This document shows, one piece after another, positions 46,938-53,474 of a stretch of DNA of 63,917 nt. Position 1 is the first letter of the stretch. Every line of letters begins with the position of its first letter. The notes beneath the pieces are model-generated. The model was not told the origin of the DNA. It saw only the letters and a program-made list of their open reading frames with translations, and ran no database searches. The stretch comes from CAZMYO01 sp964570525 (GTDB taxonomy: Bacteria > Patescibacteriota > Patescibacteriia > Magasanikbacterales > GWA2-37-8): assembly GCA_964570525.1 (NCBI GenBank), contig CAZMYO010000007.1:1-63917 (forward strand), given 5' to 3'. A program made the translations under genes and the position numbers.

Positions 46938-48371
46938 TTACTTCACCTCCAACAAATCATGCGGGCCGCTTTCGCGCGCCCCGGCGGTAGTAATCTGAAC
47001 GAACTCAACATTATTTTGAAGCTCCGCGATGGTGTGTGAATTGGTGTAGCTCATACCGGATTTGAGGCCGCCGATGAGTTGCCCGATAAGATCGGTTACC
47101 GGGCCTTTGTAGGGCACCACCGACTCGGTGCCTTCGGGCACGACCTCGCTCAAGTTTTTTGTTTCTTGTTGAAGAGTTTTTCGGCGCTGGGCCACGGCAA
47201 AGCTCGCGCTGCCGCGGCAGACTTTGTATTTTTTATCGCCGCGGGTCATTACCACTCCCGGGCTTTCCTTGGTTCCAGCCAAGAGGCCGCCCAGCATTAC
47301 CGTATCCGCGCCGGCGCCGAGCGCTTTTACAATATCACCGGATTTTTGAATACCGCCGTCGGCAATTACCGGAACACCATATTTTTTCGCTACTTCAGCG
47401 GTTTCTAACACGGCCGTAAGCTGGGGTACGCCGCAGCCCGTAACCAGGCGGGTAATACAGGTAGTTCCCGGGCCAACTCCGACTTTAATAGCATCCACGC
47501 CAGCCTCGCAGAGTTCGCGCGCCGCCGCGGCGGTGGCAATGTTGCCGGCGATGAGCTGGGCGTTAGGGCAGGCTTCGCGCAAACGCACAATCGCGTTAAA
47601 CATAATATCGGAGTGCCCATGAGCGATATCAATAACCAGAACATCGGCGCCGGCGCGGGAGAGTTCTAGCGCCCGTTCTACATAGTCGCCCTGCACGCCA
47701 ACCGATCCGCCGACCATTAATCGTCCGGCGACATCAATATTAGCCAGCGGGTAGTCGATTAAATTTTTAATATCCGCCGCGGTGATGAGACCGACGATAA
47801 CATCGTTTTCATCGACGAGCGGCAGTTTTTCTATTTTATTTTGCCCCATTTTCTCTCTAGCTTCTTTAAAGGTGGTGGCGCGGTGGCCAACGACAACTTT
47901 CTCGCGCGGCGTCATCACGTATTCAATAAGCTGGCCATCATCTCGCGCGAACAAGAGGTCGCGGCTCGAGAGCACGCCCCGCAGTCGGCAGTCGCCGTTC
48001 GCGACGAGTAAACCGCCTACCCCATAGTGCGCGATAAATTTTTTGGCTTCGCCAATGGTTTTGGTGGGGGCGATGGTGTAGGGGTCGGCGATAATAAAAT
48101 TTTGGGCGCGCTTCACGCGTTTAATTTCTTCCACATTTTCTTCAATCGTCATGAAACGGTGAATAATGCTGATGCCGCCGAGGCGCGCCAAGGCGATAGC
48201 CATTTCAGATTCGCTCACCGTGTCCATATTGGCGCTCACGATTGGGATTTTGAGAAAAACCTTTTTAGTTAAACGCGCCGTGGTAACGGCTTCATTGCGT
48301 GAAATAAGGGTAGATCGTTTAGGTACAACCAGTACATCGTCGTAAGTGAGAGCCAGCGGGATAGAACGCAT
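46938..48371 (-). CDS. guaB: IMP dehydrogenase
   Basis: 477 residues. It oxidises IMP to XMP, the first committed step of GMP synthesis. TYDDVLVVPKRSTL is the typical N-terminus; two CBS domains fill about 95-205; the catalytic loop is VGVGPGTTCITRLVTGCGVPQ with the active cysteine, then ADGGIQKSGDIVKALGAGAD and the flap with YKGPVTDLIGQLIGGLKSGMSY. No SD. Only purine gene in the window. Confidence 0.97.
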   Translation of the reverse strand: MRSIPLALTYDDVLVVPKRSTLISRNEAVTTARLTKKVFLKIPIVSANMDTVSESEMAIALARLGGISIIHRFMTIEENVEEIKRVKRAQNFIIADPYTIAPTKTIGEAKKFIAHYGVGGLLVANGDCRLRGVLSSRDLLFARDDGQLIEYVMTPREKVVVGHRATTFKEAREKMGQNKIEKLPLVDENDVIVGLITAADIKNLIDYPLANIDVAGRLMVGGSVGVQGDYVERALELSRAGADVLVIDIAHGHSDIMFNAIVRLREACPNAQLIAGNIATAAAARELCEAGVDAIKVGVGPGTTCITRLVTGCGVPQLTAVLETAEVAKKYGVPVIADGGIQKSGDIVKALGAGADTVMLGGLLAGTKESPGVVMTRGDKKYKVCRGSASFAVAQRRKTLQQETKNLSEVVPEGTESVVPYKGPVTDLIGQLIGGLKSGMSYTNSHTIAELQNNVEFVQITTAGARESGPHDLLEVK

Positions 48372-48483
48372 AAAATTTGTTTAAAGCTAAATTCCACACC
48401 TTGGGGATTATATCACTAGTATCAGGGCGCTGCCAACTCTGTCTCGATGCCCATCGGAATGAGGTTAGAATGTTTCTGGGAAA

Positions 48484-48512
48484 TCCGCCAGAGGCGGATT
48501 GTTATTCCCAAC
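48484..48512. repeat. CCGCC-AGA-GGCGG hairpin repeat
   Basis: AATCCGCCAGAGGCGGATT, related to the hairpins at 53091 and 39097. The rest of the 48372-48567 gap shows no gene. Confidence 0.6.
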
Positions 48513-48567
48513 AAAATTTACTGCGTCTAACGACTTATAAATTTTGGGCGAGTAACAAAAAGAAAAA

Positions 48568-48593
48568 GCCCGCCGGTGTTTTACCGAGCGGGC
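48568..48593 (-). terminator. Terminator of the 48625-49044 gene
   Basis: GCCCGCTCGGTAAAACACCGGCGGGC on the minus strand followed by TTTTTCTTTTTG. Confidence 0.88.
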
Positions 48594-48624
48594 GGATTAT
48601 TTGGGAGTGTAGCTTACTTGCTCA

Positions 48625-49044
48625 CTACTCTTTTTCAGCTTCTTCAGCTTTAGCGGCGGGGGTCGTGTACGAGCTGCTCTTGACGTTGTAGAGACGTTCA
48701 CGGATCACACCGCAGGCCTCTTTGGTCAGACCCAGCTCCTTGAACGCGTTGTTCCAATTCCCGCCCACGACCTGCACACGGTTGTACAGACCAGAGATGT
48801 GAACGAGGTTGCCGGTACCGTTTTCTTTCCAGTAAATGCCGTCGGATTGCGGCTCATTATCGATCGAGGTGTCCTGGAGCGCCCAACAGCGGAATGGCCG
48901 TCCTTCGAGATCCATCTGCACCACGACCCAGTCGGCGCCGAAATTCTCGGCTTGGCAGGATGAGCACGATCGGCTAATCCCCGCGCACCCGACGAGCAGG
49001 AGTGCGTACATGGCGGTCAAACTGCTGAAACGTCGCTTTTTCAT
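48625..49044 (-). CDS. Putative lipoprotein, SD-led
   Basis: 139 residues. MKKRRFSSLTAMYALLLVGCAG is a clear lipoprotein signal with lipobox LVGC. The mature part begins with a CSSC pair and contains a tryptophan-rich stretch (DWVVVQMDLEGRPFRCWALQD, GIYWKENGTGN). CGGAGG before the ATG. Promoter TTGACA-17-TAGTAT and a strong terminator make it a complete unit. No family recognised. Confidence 0.77.
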   Translation of the reverse strand: MKKRRFSSLTAMYALLLVGCAGISRSCSSCQAENFGADWVVVQMDLEGRPFRCWALQDTSIDNEPQSDGIYWKENGTGNLVHISGLYNRVQVVGGNWNNAFKELGLTKEACGVIRERLYNVKSSSYTTPAAKAEEAEKE

Positions 49045-49086
49045 TGGTCCCTCCGTGTTGCCCGTAAGTCTGTACGGGATAAAAAC

Positions 49087-49115
49087 ATACTAGCTTTTTG
49101 ATTATAATTTGTCAA
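49087..49115 (-). promoter_or_regulatory. Promoter TTGACA-17-TAGTAT (minus)
   Basis: TTGACA at 49115-49110, 17-bp spacer, TAGTAT at 49092-49087. Confidence 0.65.
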
Positions 49116-49374
49116 TAGCTAACACTACGATAGTCGATATGCAGTTAAATTAAAATTATTTTTTGTATACACTACTCTAGACAAACTGTGGATAACTTTG
49201 TGCATAGACATCAAAAACTGGGTATAAGTTTAGTATCACAAGGTATATTTTTCTTTTATTTTAGCCAAAATTAATTTGTGTATACTAGTGTAGACAAATT
49301 TTTTAGCAAAATCGAGTGGTTTTTAGTAATTTTTTGGCTAACCCAAGCTATTTTTTTGCTAAAATTGCTTACTA
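49116..49374. other. AT-rich noncoding stretch with repeated motifs and a DnaA box
   Basis: No gene is seen. TGTATACACTACTCTAGACAAA (49164-49185) and TGTATACTAGTGTAGACAAA (49279-49298) are direct repeats of one motif. A perfect reverse DnaA box TGTGGATAA lies at 49187-49195. TTTAGCAAAA, TTTTTGGCTAA and TTTGCTAAAA variants recur between 49260 and 49370. The region could bind regulators of the RNA promoter at 49375. Confidence 0.5.
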
Positions 49375-49403
49375 TTGACAAATTCACCAATCTATGTTAT
49401 ACT
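49375..49403 (+). promoter_or_regulatory. Strong promoter TTGACA-17-TATACT
   Basis: TTGACA 49375-49380, 17-bp spacer, TATACT 49398-49403; predicted transcript start about 49410, with no start codon or ORF nearby. Confidence 0.75.
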
Positions 49404-49409
49404 TAATAA

Positions 49410-49720
49410 TGTAGTTCATTTTATTAGGCTATACGTCTCCTAACTACGAAGATTCTTGGAAGAAAAGGGCTTACAGTTGCTCTCATCAATGCAAAAGGGC
49501 AGCGGCTAGTCCATCTCCTTGTCTGGTAACCTCATTATTTTGCTTCCCCAAGCTTCGGCGCGGGGCAGCAACGAGGAAATACCTTCAAGTGGTTGAGACG
49601 TTTTCTGTTACAGTGTCAGTAATCACCTCGTCGACATCGACGAAGTGCATTCTCGCTGTACAGTCTTAAACGGCGAGAACCTTTTATTAATTATAATCGG
49701 GTTAACCCGCCGTTTTTTTA
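49410..49720 (+). ncRNA. Probable structured RNA or attenuated leader, unclassified
   Basis: From the strong promoter to a terminator there are about 310 nt without an ORF. Visible helices: GTAG and TTAGG (49411-49428) with CCTAACTAC (49439-49447); AGTTGCT (about 49475) with AGCGGCT; TTGCT-CCCC-GC-TTCG-GC-GGGG-AGCAA (49540-49571) closed by CCTC/GAGG; TCGTCG-ACAT-CGACGA (about 49628-49643); GTGCA-TTCTCGC-TGTAC (49645-49661). The last loop TTCTCGC can pair with GCGAGAA (49673-49679), a pseudoknot that would break the terminator stem. It lacks the conserved cores of RNase P RNA, tmRNA, SRP RNA and T-box leaders. Confidence 0.6.
49668..49720 (+). terminator. Terminator of the structured RNA
   Basis: AAACGGCG pairs with CGCCGTTT, closing a long AT-rich loop, followed by TTTTTTT. 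The 5' arm overlaps the possible pseudoknot strand. Confidence 0.7.
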
Positions 49721-49744
49721 TTACACGGATTATTGGCCAACACA

Positions 49745-49768
49745 TCCCTACCCCTCTTTTTAGAGGGG
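49745..49768. repeat. CCCCTCTTTTTAGAGGGG palindromic repeat
   Basis: CCCTACCCCTCTTTTTAGAGGGG, the same unit as at 2727-2752, between the structured RNA and the DksA/TraR-like gene. Confidence 0.7.
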
Positions 49769-49857
49769 ATTACCGAGTGAAGCCAAACCACAGCCTGTTT
49801 CTTGACTAGTTTATGTTAAATCTAGTATAATGATTCAATACTATATAGTTACCTTCT

Positions 49858-50277
49858 ATGAATATGTCTAGAAATACCCCTAAAAAGACCGTGGCCGCAG
49901 CCTCTTCTCCAGAGTTTCTCAAAAAAGTTAAGGTAACGTTGCTTGAACAAAAGGCAACGCTCGAAGGAGGCTTGGCTAAATTTGCAAAAAAAGATAAGCG
50001 CGCCGCCACTACGGACTACGACGCCACGTTCCCCAATTATGGCGACTCCGAAGAGGATAATGCGCGCGAGGTAGCCGACTATGAAGCTAATTTATCGATT
50101 GAGCACGACATGGAAAAAACTCTGCGCGACGTGGATGCCGCCATCCGGAGAATCGCTAAGGGAACTTATGGCGTTTGCAAATATTGCGGGAAACCAATTG
50201 ACGCAAAGCGCATGTTGGCCAGGCCAACCTCCAGCGCTTGCGTGGAATGCAAGAAGACTATTCAACAAGAGGTGTAG
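49858..50277 (+). CDS. DksA/TraR family zinc-finger protein
   Basis: 139 residues. Members bind the RNA polymerase secondary channel and tune transcription. A helical coiled-coil part (about 20-95, with EEDNAREVADYEAN) precedes the zinc finger CKYCGKPIDAKRMLARPTSSACVECK (about 108-133) in CxxC-x17-CxxC form. An in-frame ATG at 49864 is an alternative start. No SD. It lies 140 nt downstream of the structured RNA and upstream of lspA. Confidence 0.9.
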   Translation: MNMSRNTPKKTVAAASSPEFLKKVKVTLLEQKATLEGGLAKFAKKDKRAATTDYDATFPNYGDSEEDNAREVADYEANLSIEHDMEKTLRDVDAAIRRIAKGTYGVCKYCGKPIDAKRMLARPTSSACVECKKTIQQEV

Positions 50278-50335
50278 ATTAGTCCGTAAAGTCATAAAGT
50301 CTATAAAGTCGGAAAGTTTTTAAAATGATTGAAAC
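50278..50335. repeat. AAAGTCN heptamer element
   Basis: GTCCGTAAAGTCATAAAGTCTATAAAGTCGGAAAG, 7-nt units as at 197-274 and 27730-27869; it fills the gap before lspA. Confidence 0.75.
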
Positions 50336-50365
50336 ATTTGTAAAGTTTCAAGAGTAAAGTCACCT

Positions 50366-50854
50366 ATGCTTAATAAGAAGCCTACACTGATATTTATGAC
50401 GTGCGGGCTTTTTTTATTGCTGGATCAATTTTTAAAATGGCAAGCTCTCCGCGATTGGCAGAACCCTGTTCTGCCGCATAAATTTTTTGGCTGGTATCCT
50501 TTTTTGAATTCCGGCATGGCTTTTAGTTTGCCCGCGCCAAACTGGCTGGTGGCGGTGCTTTCTTTGCCGATTATTGGTTTGGTGTACTATTTGTCCGGGA
50601 GAATGTATCATATCGGAGAGTTTCGGAAAGCTTGGGGGTTGGCATTCATTTTTACCGGGGCTTTGTCTAATTTGATAGACCGGATAATGTATCAAAAGAC
50701 GGTAGACTATATTCGTTTGTTTACCGGTGTCATTAATGTGGCGGATGTTCTGATCATTGCGGGATTTGTGATTTATATATTTGTTAAATCCGATTGTCAT
50801 TTCGAGCACATTCGCTGCGCTCAGTGTAAACTCCGTGAGAAATCTCTGTCTTAA
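50366..50854 (+). CDS. lspA: Lipoprotein signal peptidase
   Basis: 162 residues. LspA cleaves lipoprotein signals after lipidation. Four membrane segments; the first aspartate is in FLLLDQFLKW, the catalytic pair in GALSNLIDRIMYQKTVDYIRL and INVADVLIIAG. The last 20 residues (CHFEHIRCAQCKLREKSLS) come from a palindromic repeat of 50795-50901, so the natural C-terminus has been replaced. Its presence supports the lipoprotein calls at 13447, 33284 and 48625. Confidence 0.93.
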   Translation: MLNKKPTLIFMTCGLFLLLDQFLKWQALRDWQNPVLPHKFFGWYPFLNSGMAFSLPAPNWLVAVLSLPIIGLVYYLSGRMYHIGEFRKAWGLAFIFTGALSNLIDRIMYQKTVDYIRLFTGVINVADVLIIAGFVIYIFVKSDCHFEHIRCAQCKLREKSLS

Positions 50855-50901
50855 ACGACGCAACGGACAGAGATCCCTCGTCGTCCCTCGCTTGAGATGA
50901 C
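50795..50901. repeat. TGTCATTTCGAG palindromic repeat at the lspA 3' end
   Basis: TGTCATTTCGAG at the left and CTTGAGATGACA at the right are near-inverses, with inner GAGAAATCTCTGTC and GACAGAGATCCC arms. It supplies the last codons and stop of lspA, as a relative does for yggU. Confidence 0.82.
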
Positions 50902-50931
50902 AAAAGGTTGGATTAGAATTTTCTTGTTTAT

Positions 50932-52449
50932 ATGTTTATTAAGTTAAACTCGGCTGCCGTCGTGGGGCTGGAATGCGTGCCGGTGGAGGTGGAAGTAGAT
51001 ATTCATAAAGGCCAGACGAATTTTAATATCGTGGGGCTGGCGGACACTTCCATCAAAGAAGCTAAAGACCGAATTTATGCCGCTTTGAAAAATTCGGATT
51101 TTTCATATCCGTTTAATTTTCGCATTTTGGTAAACTTGGCGCCGGCCGACACCAGTAAAGAAGGGTCGGCCTACGACCTCCCGATGGCCGTTGGCATTAT
51201 CGCTATCAGCAATGATTTGAAACTCAATTTAGAGGACGCTCTTTTGGTTGGTGAGCTCGCGCTTGATGGGCTGGTACGTCACGTCGCCGGTATTTTACCG
51301 CTCGCGTTGTACGCGAAGAGACAGGGTTGGCGGCGGTTGTTTGTACCCGAGGCCGATGCGATGGAGGCGGCGCTGGTGGAAGGCGTTGAGGTATATCCGG
51401 TGAAAAATTTGAAGCAAATTATGGCGCATATAACCGGCGGAGAAGCAATTGCTCCGTTTCATCGCCCTGACAACTGGAATAGTTTTGAACCACCAAGTTA
51501 CGAAATGGATTTGGCGCTCGTCAAAGGCCAGGAGTTTGCCAAGCGGGCTTTGGAGATCGCGGCGAGCGGAGCGCACAATATCCTCATGAGCGGGCCGCCC
51601 GGATCCGGCAAAACTCTTCTCGCGCGCACCCTGCCCTCCATTTTACCGCGGCTTACCCAGGAAGAAGCTATTGAGGTTACGAAAATTTATTCGGTGGCTG
51701 GTCTTTTACATAATAGTTTTATCAAAACCAGGCCGTTTCGTTCTCCGCACCACACAGCTTCCGGAGCGGCGTTGGTCGGCGGCGGCCGAGTTCCTCGGCC
51801 GGGCGAAATTTCTTTGGCGCACCGCGGTGTTTTATTTCTGGATGAGTTTCCGGAATTTCCGCGGTTTGTGATTGAGAGTTTGCGCCAGCCGCTTGAGGAC
51901 GGAACCATTACCGTGTCTCGCGCCCAGGGAACCGTTACGTTTCCGGCGCATTTTATTTTGGTCGCGAGCCAAAACCCATGCCCCTGCGGTTATTCTTCCG
52001 ATCCGGATCACCCGTGTACCTGTAGCCCCATTCAGATCATCCGCTATCAAAAGAAAATTAGCGGGCCTCTGCTCGACCGGATTGATCTTCATGTGGAGGT
52101 GCCTCGGGTGAAGTTTGATAAACTGTCCTCGCCCGATCTAGCCGAGCCTTCTGTCCGAGTGCGGGAGCGCGTGGAAGCGGCCTGCGCCATCCAAACCCGG
52201 CGGTTTAAAGATTCGCCGGTTCACGCCAATAGCGAAATGCGCAATGCCGAGATTCGAGAATTTTGTAAGGTTGACGCGCAATCGCTGGAACTTTTGCGGG
52301 CGGCTGTAACGCAACTTCATCTTTCGGCGCGCGGGTATAATCGTATTTTAAAATTAAGCCGGACGATTGCCGACCTCGCGCAAAGTGAGCAGATTGCTCT
52401 TGAGCACATCAGCGAAGCGCTGCAATTTAGAACGAGAGTGGAGAACTAA
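50932..52449 (+). CDS. comM: ComM/YifB family AAA+ ATPase
   Basis: 505 residues. ComM is a hexameric helicase that helps branch migration during natural transformation. The N-terminal Lon-like domain (about 1-170, with LVNLAPADTSKEGSAYDLPMAVG) precedes the Mg-chelatase AAA+ domain: GPPGSGKTLLARTLPSILP, VLFLDEFPEF and a zinc-like CPCGYSSDPDHPCTC. The C-terminal subdomain follows. No SD. Ends at a bidirectional terminator. Confidence 0.94.
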   Translation: MFIKLNSAAVVGLECVPVEVEVDIHKGQTNFNIVGLADTSIKEAKDRIYAALKNSDFSYPFNFRILVNLAPADTSKEGSAYDLPMAVGIIAISNDLKLNLEDALLVGELALDGLVRHVAGILPLALYAKRQGWRRLFVPEADAMEAALVEGVEVYPVKNLKQIMAHITGGEAIAPFHRPDNWNSFEPPSYEMDLALVKGQEFAKRALEIAASGAHNILMSGPPGSGKTLLARTLPSILPRLTQEEAIEVTKIYSVAGLLHNSFIKTRPFRSPHHTASGAALVGGGRVPRPGEISLAHRGVLFLDEFPEFPRFVIESLRQPLEDGTITVSRAQGTVTFPAHFILVASQNPCPCGYSSDPDHPCTCSPIQIIRYQKKISGPLLDRIDLHVEVPRVKFDKLSSPDLAEPSVRVRERVEAACAIQTRRFKDSPVHANSEMRNAEIREFCKVDAQSLELLRAAVTQLHLSARGYNRILKLSRTIADLAQSEQIALEHISEALQFRTRVEN

Positions 52450-52476
52450 ATATTTGTTTGATTTCGCAACTCAACA

Positions 52477-52516
52477 AAAAATATCCTCCGCCTAGGCGGA
52501 GGATATTTTTCTTTTA
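52477..52516. terminator. Bidirectional terminator
   Basis: AAAAAATATCCTCCGCC-TA-GGCGGAGGATATTTTTCTTTT, between comM and the convergent 3D-domain gene. Confidence 0.9.
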
Positions 52517-53068
52517 CTTCTTAGCTAACTCTTTCGGAGCTTTCTTGGTGTAATATACTTCGACATTCACCCGCTTGACTCCAAATTTGAAAGCTTCGCC
52601 TTTCTCGGAATCAAACCAGATATCCATTCGGCCATAGCCATAGCGGGAGTTCATGCGGTCTTCAACAACGAAAACCTTTTCGCCGTAGAGCGAAGGAATT
52701 TTTATTTTAGTGCCGAAGGGCAGCCAGTTGGCGGCAATCATACCATCATGGACGCGTTTACCCGTAGCGGCGATAAAGGGGCTGTCGTCGGTTTGGTCCG
52801 GGGTGCTGGTATAGGCAGTGATGACTGCTTTTACCACCTTGTCGGCGTCGTTTACGCGGTTTTCTAGCGTAGTGCGGGGGAACATATTACCCTCAACAGA
52901 TTCTCGGATTACCGTATCTTGGGGAAGGAGAGAGGTTGGATCGGTAGCCTTGGCATAGGCAAAGTTTGGTCGGACAACATTGGCTAAAAGTGTAATTAAA
53001 GCCAAAACATTAATTCCATAGCGCACCCAATCCTTGGCAGCCATTTGTTTGAATAAGTTCATAGTCAT
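52514..53068 (-). CDS. 3D-domain (Asp-Asp-Asp) secreted protein
   Basis: 184 residues. One membrane/signal helix near 17-38 (YGINVLALITLLANVVRPNFAYA) precedes a double-psi beta-barrel 3D domain: TAYTSTPDQTDDSPFIAATGKRV, GMIAANWLPFGTKIKIP and FVVEDRMNSRYGYGRMDIWFDS, with the three conserved aspartates. Related domains (RpfB, MltA-like) cut or bind peptidoglycan. No clear SD. Confidence 0.9.
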   Translation of the reverse strand: MTMNLFKQMAAKDWVRYGINVLALITLLANVVRPNFAYAKATDPTSLLPQDTVIRESVEGNMFPRTTLENRVNDADKVVKAVITAYTSTPDQTDDSPFIAATGKRVHDGMIAANWLPFGTKIKIPSLYGEKVFVVEDRMNSRYGYGRMDIWFDSEKGEAFKFGVKRVNVEVYYTKKAPKELAKK

Positions 53069-53090
53069 TAGGCGTTAACAACCCGCCAAA

Positions 53091-53166
53091 GGCGGATTGT
53101 TACTGCTAGTGAAAACATGTTCGTCCGCTGAGGCGAACTCCACGTTTTCAAGCCAGTAACAAAAAG
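53091..53166. repeat. Inverted repeat GTTACTG...CAGTAAC, copy 1
   Basis: GGCGGATTGTTACTGCTAGTGAAAAC pairs with GTTTTCAAGCCAGTAAC (ends 53160), with an inner GTCCGC-TGA-GGCGAAC hairpin. A second copy is at 53310-53386. Together with AT-rich sequence they fill the 53069-53387 gap, which has no gene. Confidence 0.75.
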
Positions 53167-53309
53167 TACCTTATTGAGGTACTGTCGCTTCTAGGCAACG
53201 AATTAGTATATCACAAAACCGGTTCTTTGTCAAGGCCTTAGAGGAGTTTTTTGGCTAATTTTAGCTATTTATGTAGGTAACCACTCTGGCTTTTGAGGTA
53301 AAAAGAATC

Positions 53310-53386
53310 CTCCTTCGCTAAAGCTTCGGCGGATTGTTACTGCTAGTAAAAATATATCCATATTTTCAAGCCAGTAACAATAAGAA
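53310..53386. repeat. Inverted repeat GTTACTG...CAGTAAC, copy 2
   Basis: CCTTCGCTAAAGCTTCGGCGG is followed by GGATTGTTACTGCTAGTAAAAATAT and ATATTTTCAAGCCAGTAAC; the flanks match copy 1 while the loop differs. Confidence 0.75.
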
Positions 53387-53387
53387 A

Positions 53388-53412
53388 GGCCCCCGATGTT
53401 CCGGGGGCCAAG
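53388..53412 (-). terminator. Terminator of the 53475-56216 gene
   Basis: GGCCCCCGGAACATCGGGGGCC on the minus strand followed by TTTCTTATTG. Confidence 0.82.
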
Positions 53413-53474
53413 ACGCTCCGAAGGAGCGTTAGTGGGGAAAATTACAAGTTATTTAGTTAGGACTGCGGTCCTTC

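Noticed and set aside
49410..49720. RNase P RNA or tmRNA as identity of the structured RNA
   Set aside because: GAGGAAA occurs but not as the conserved P4-forming GAGGAAAGUCC with a matching ACAGAA strand, and no tRNA-like ends or tag reading frame are seen, so neither call is supported.
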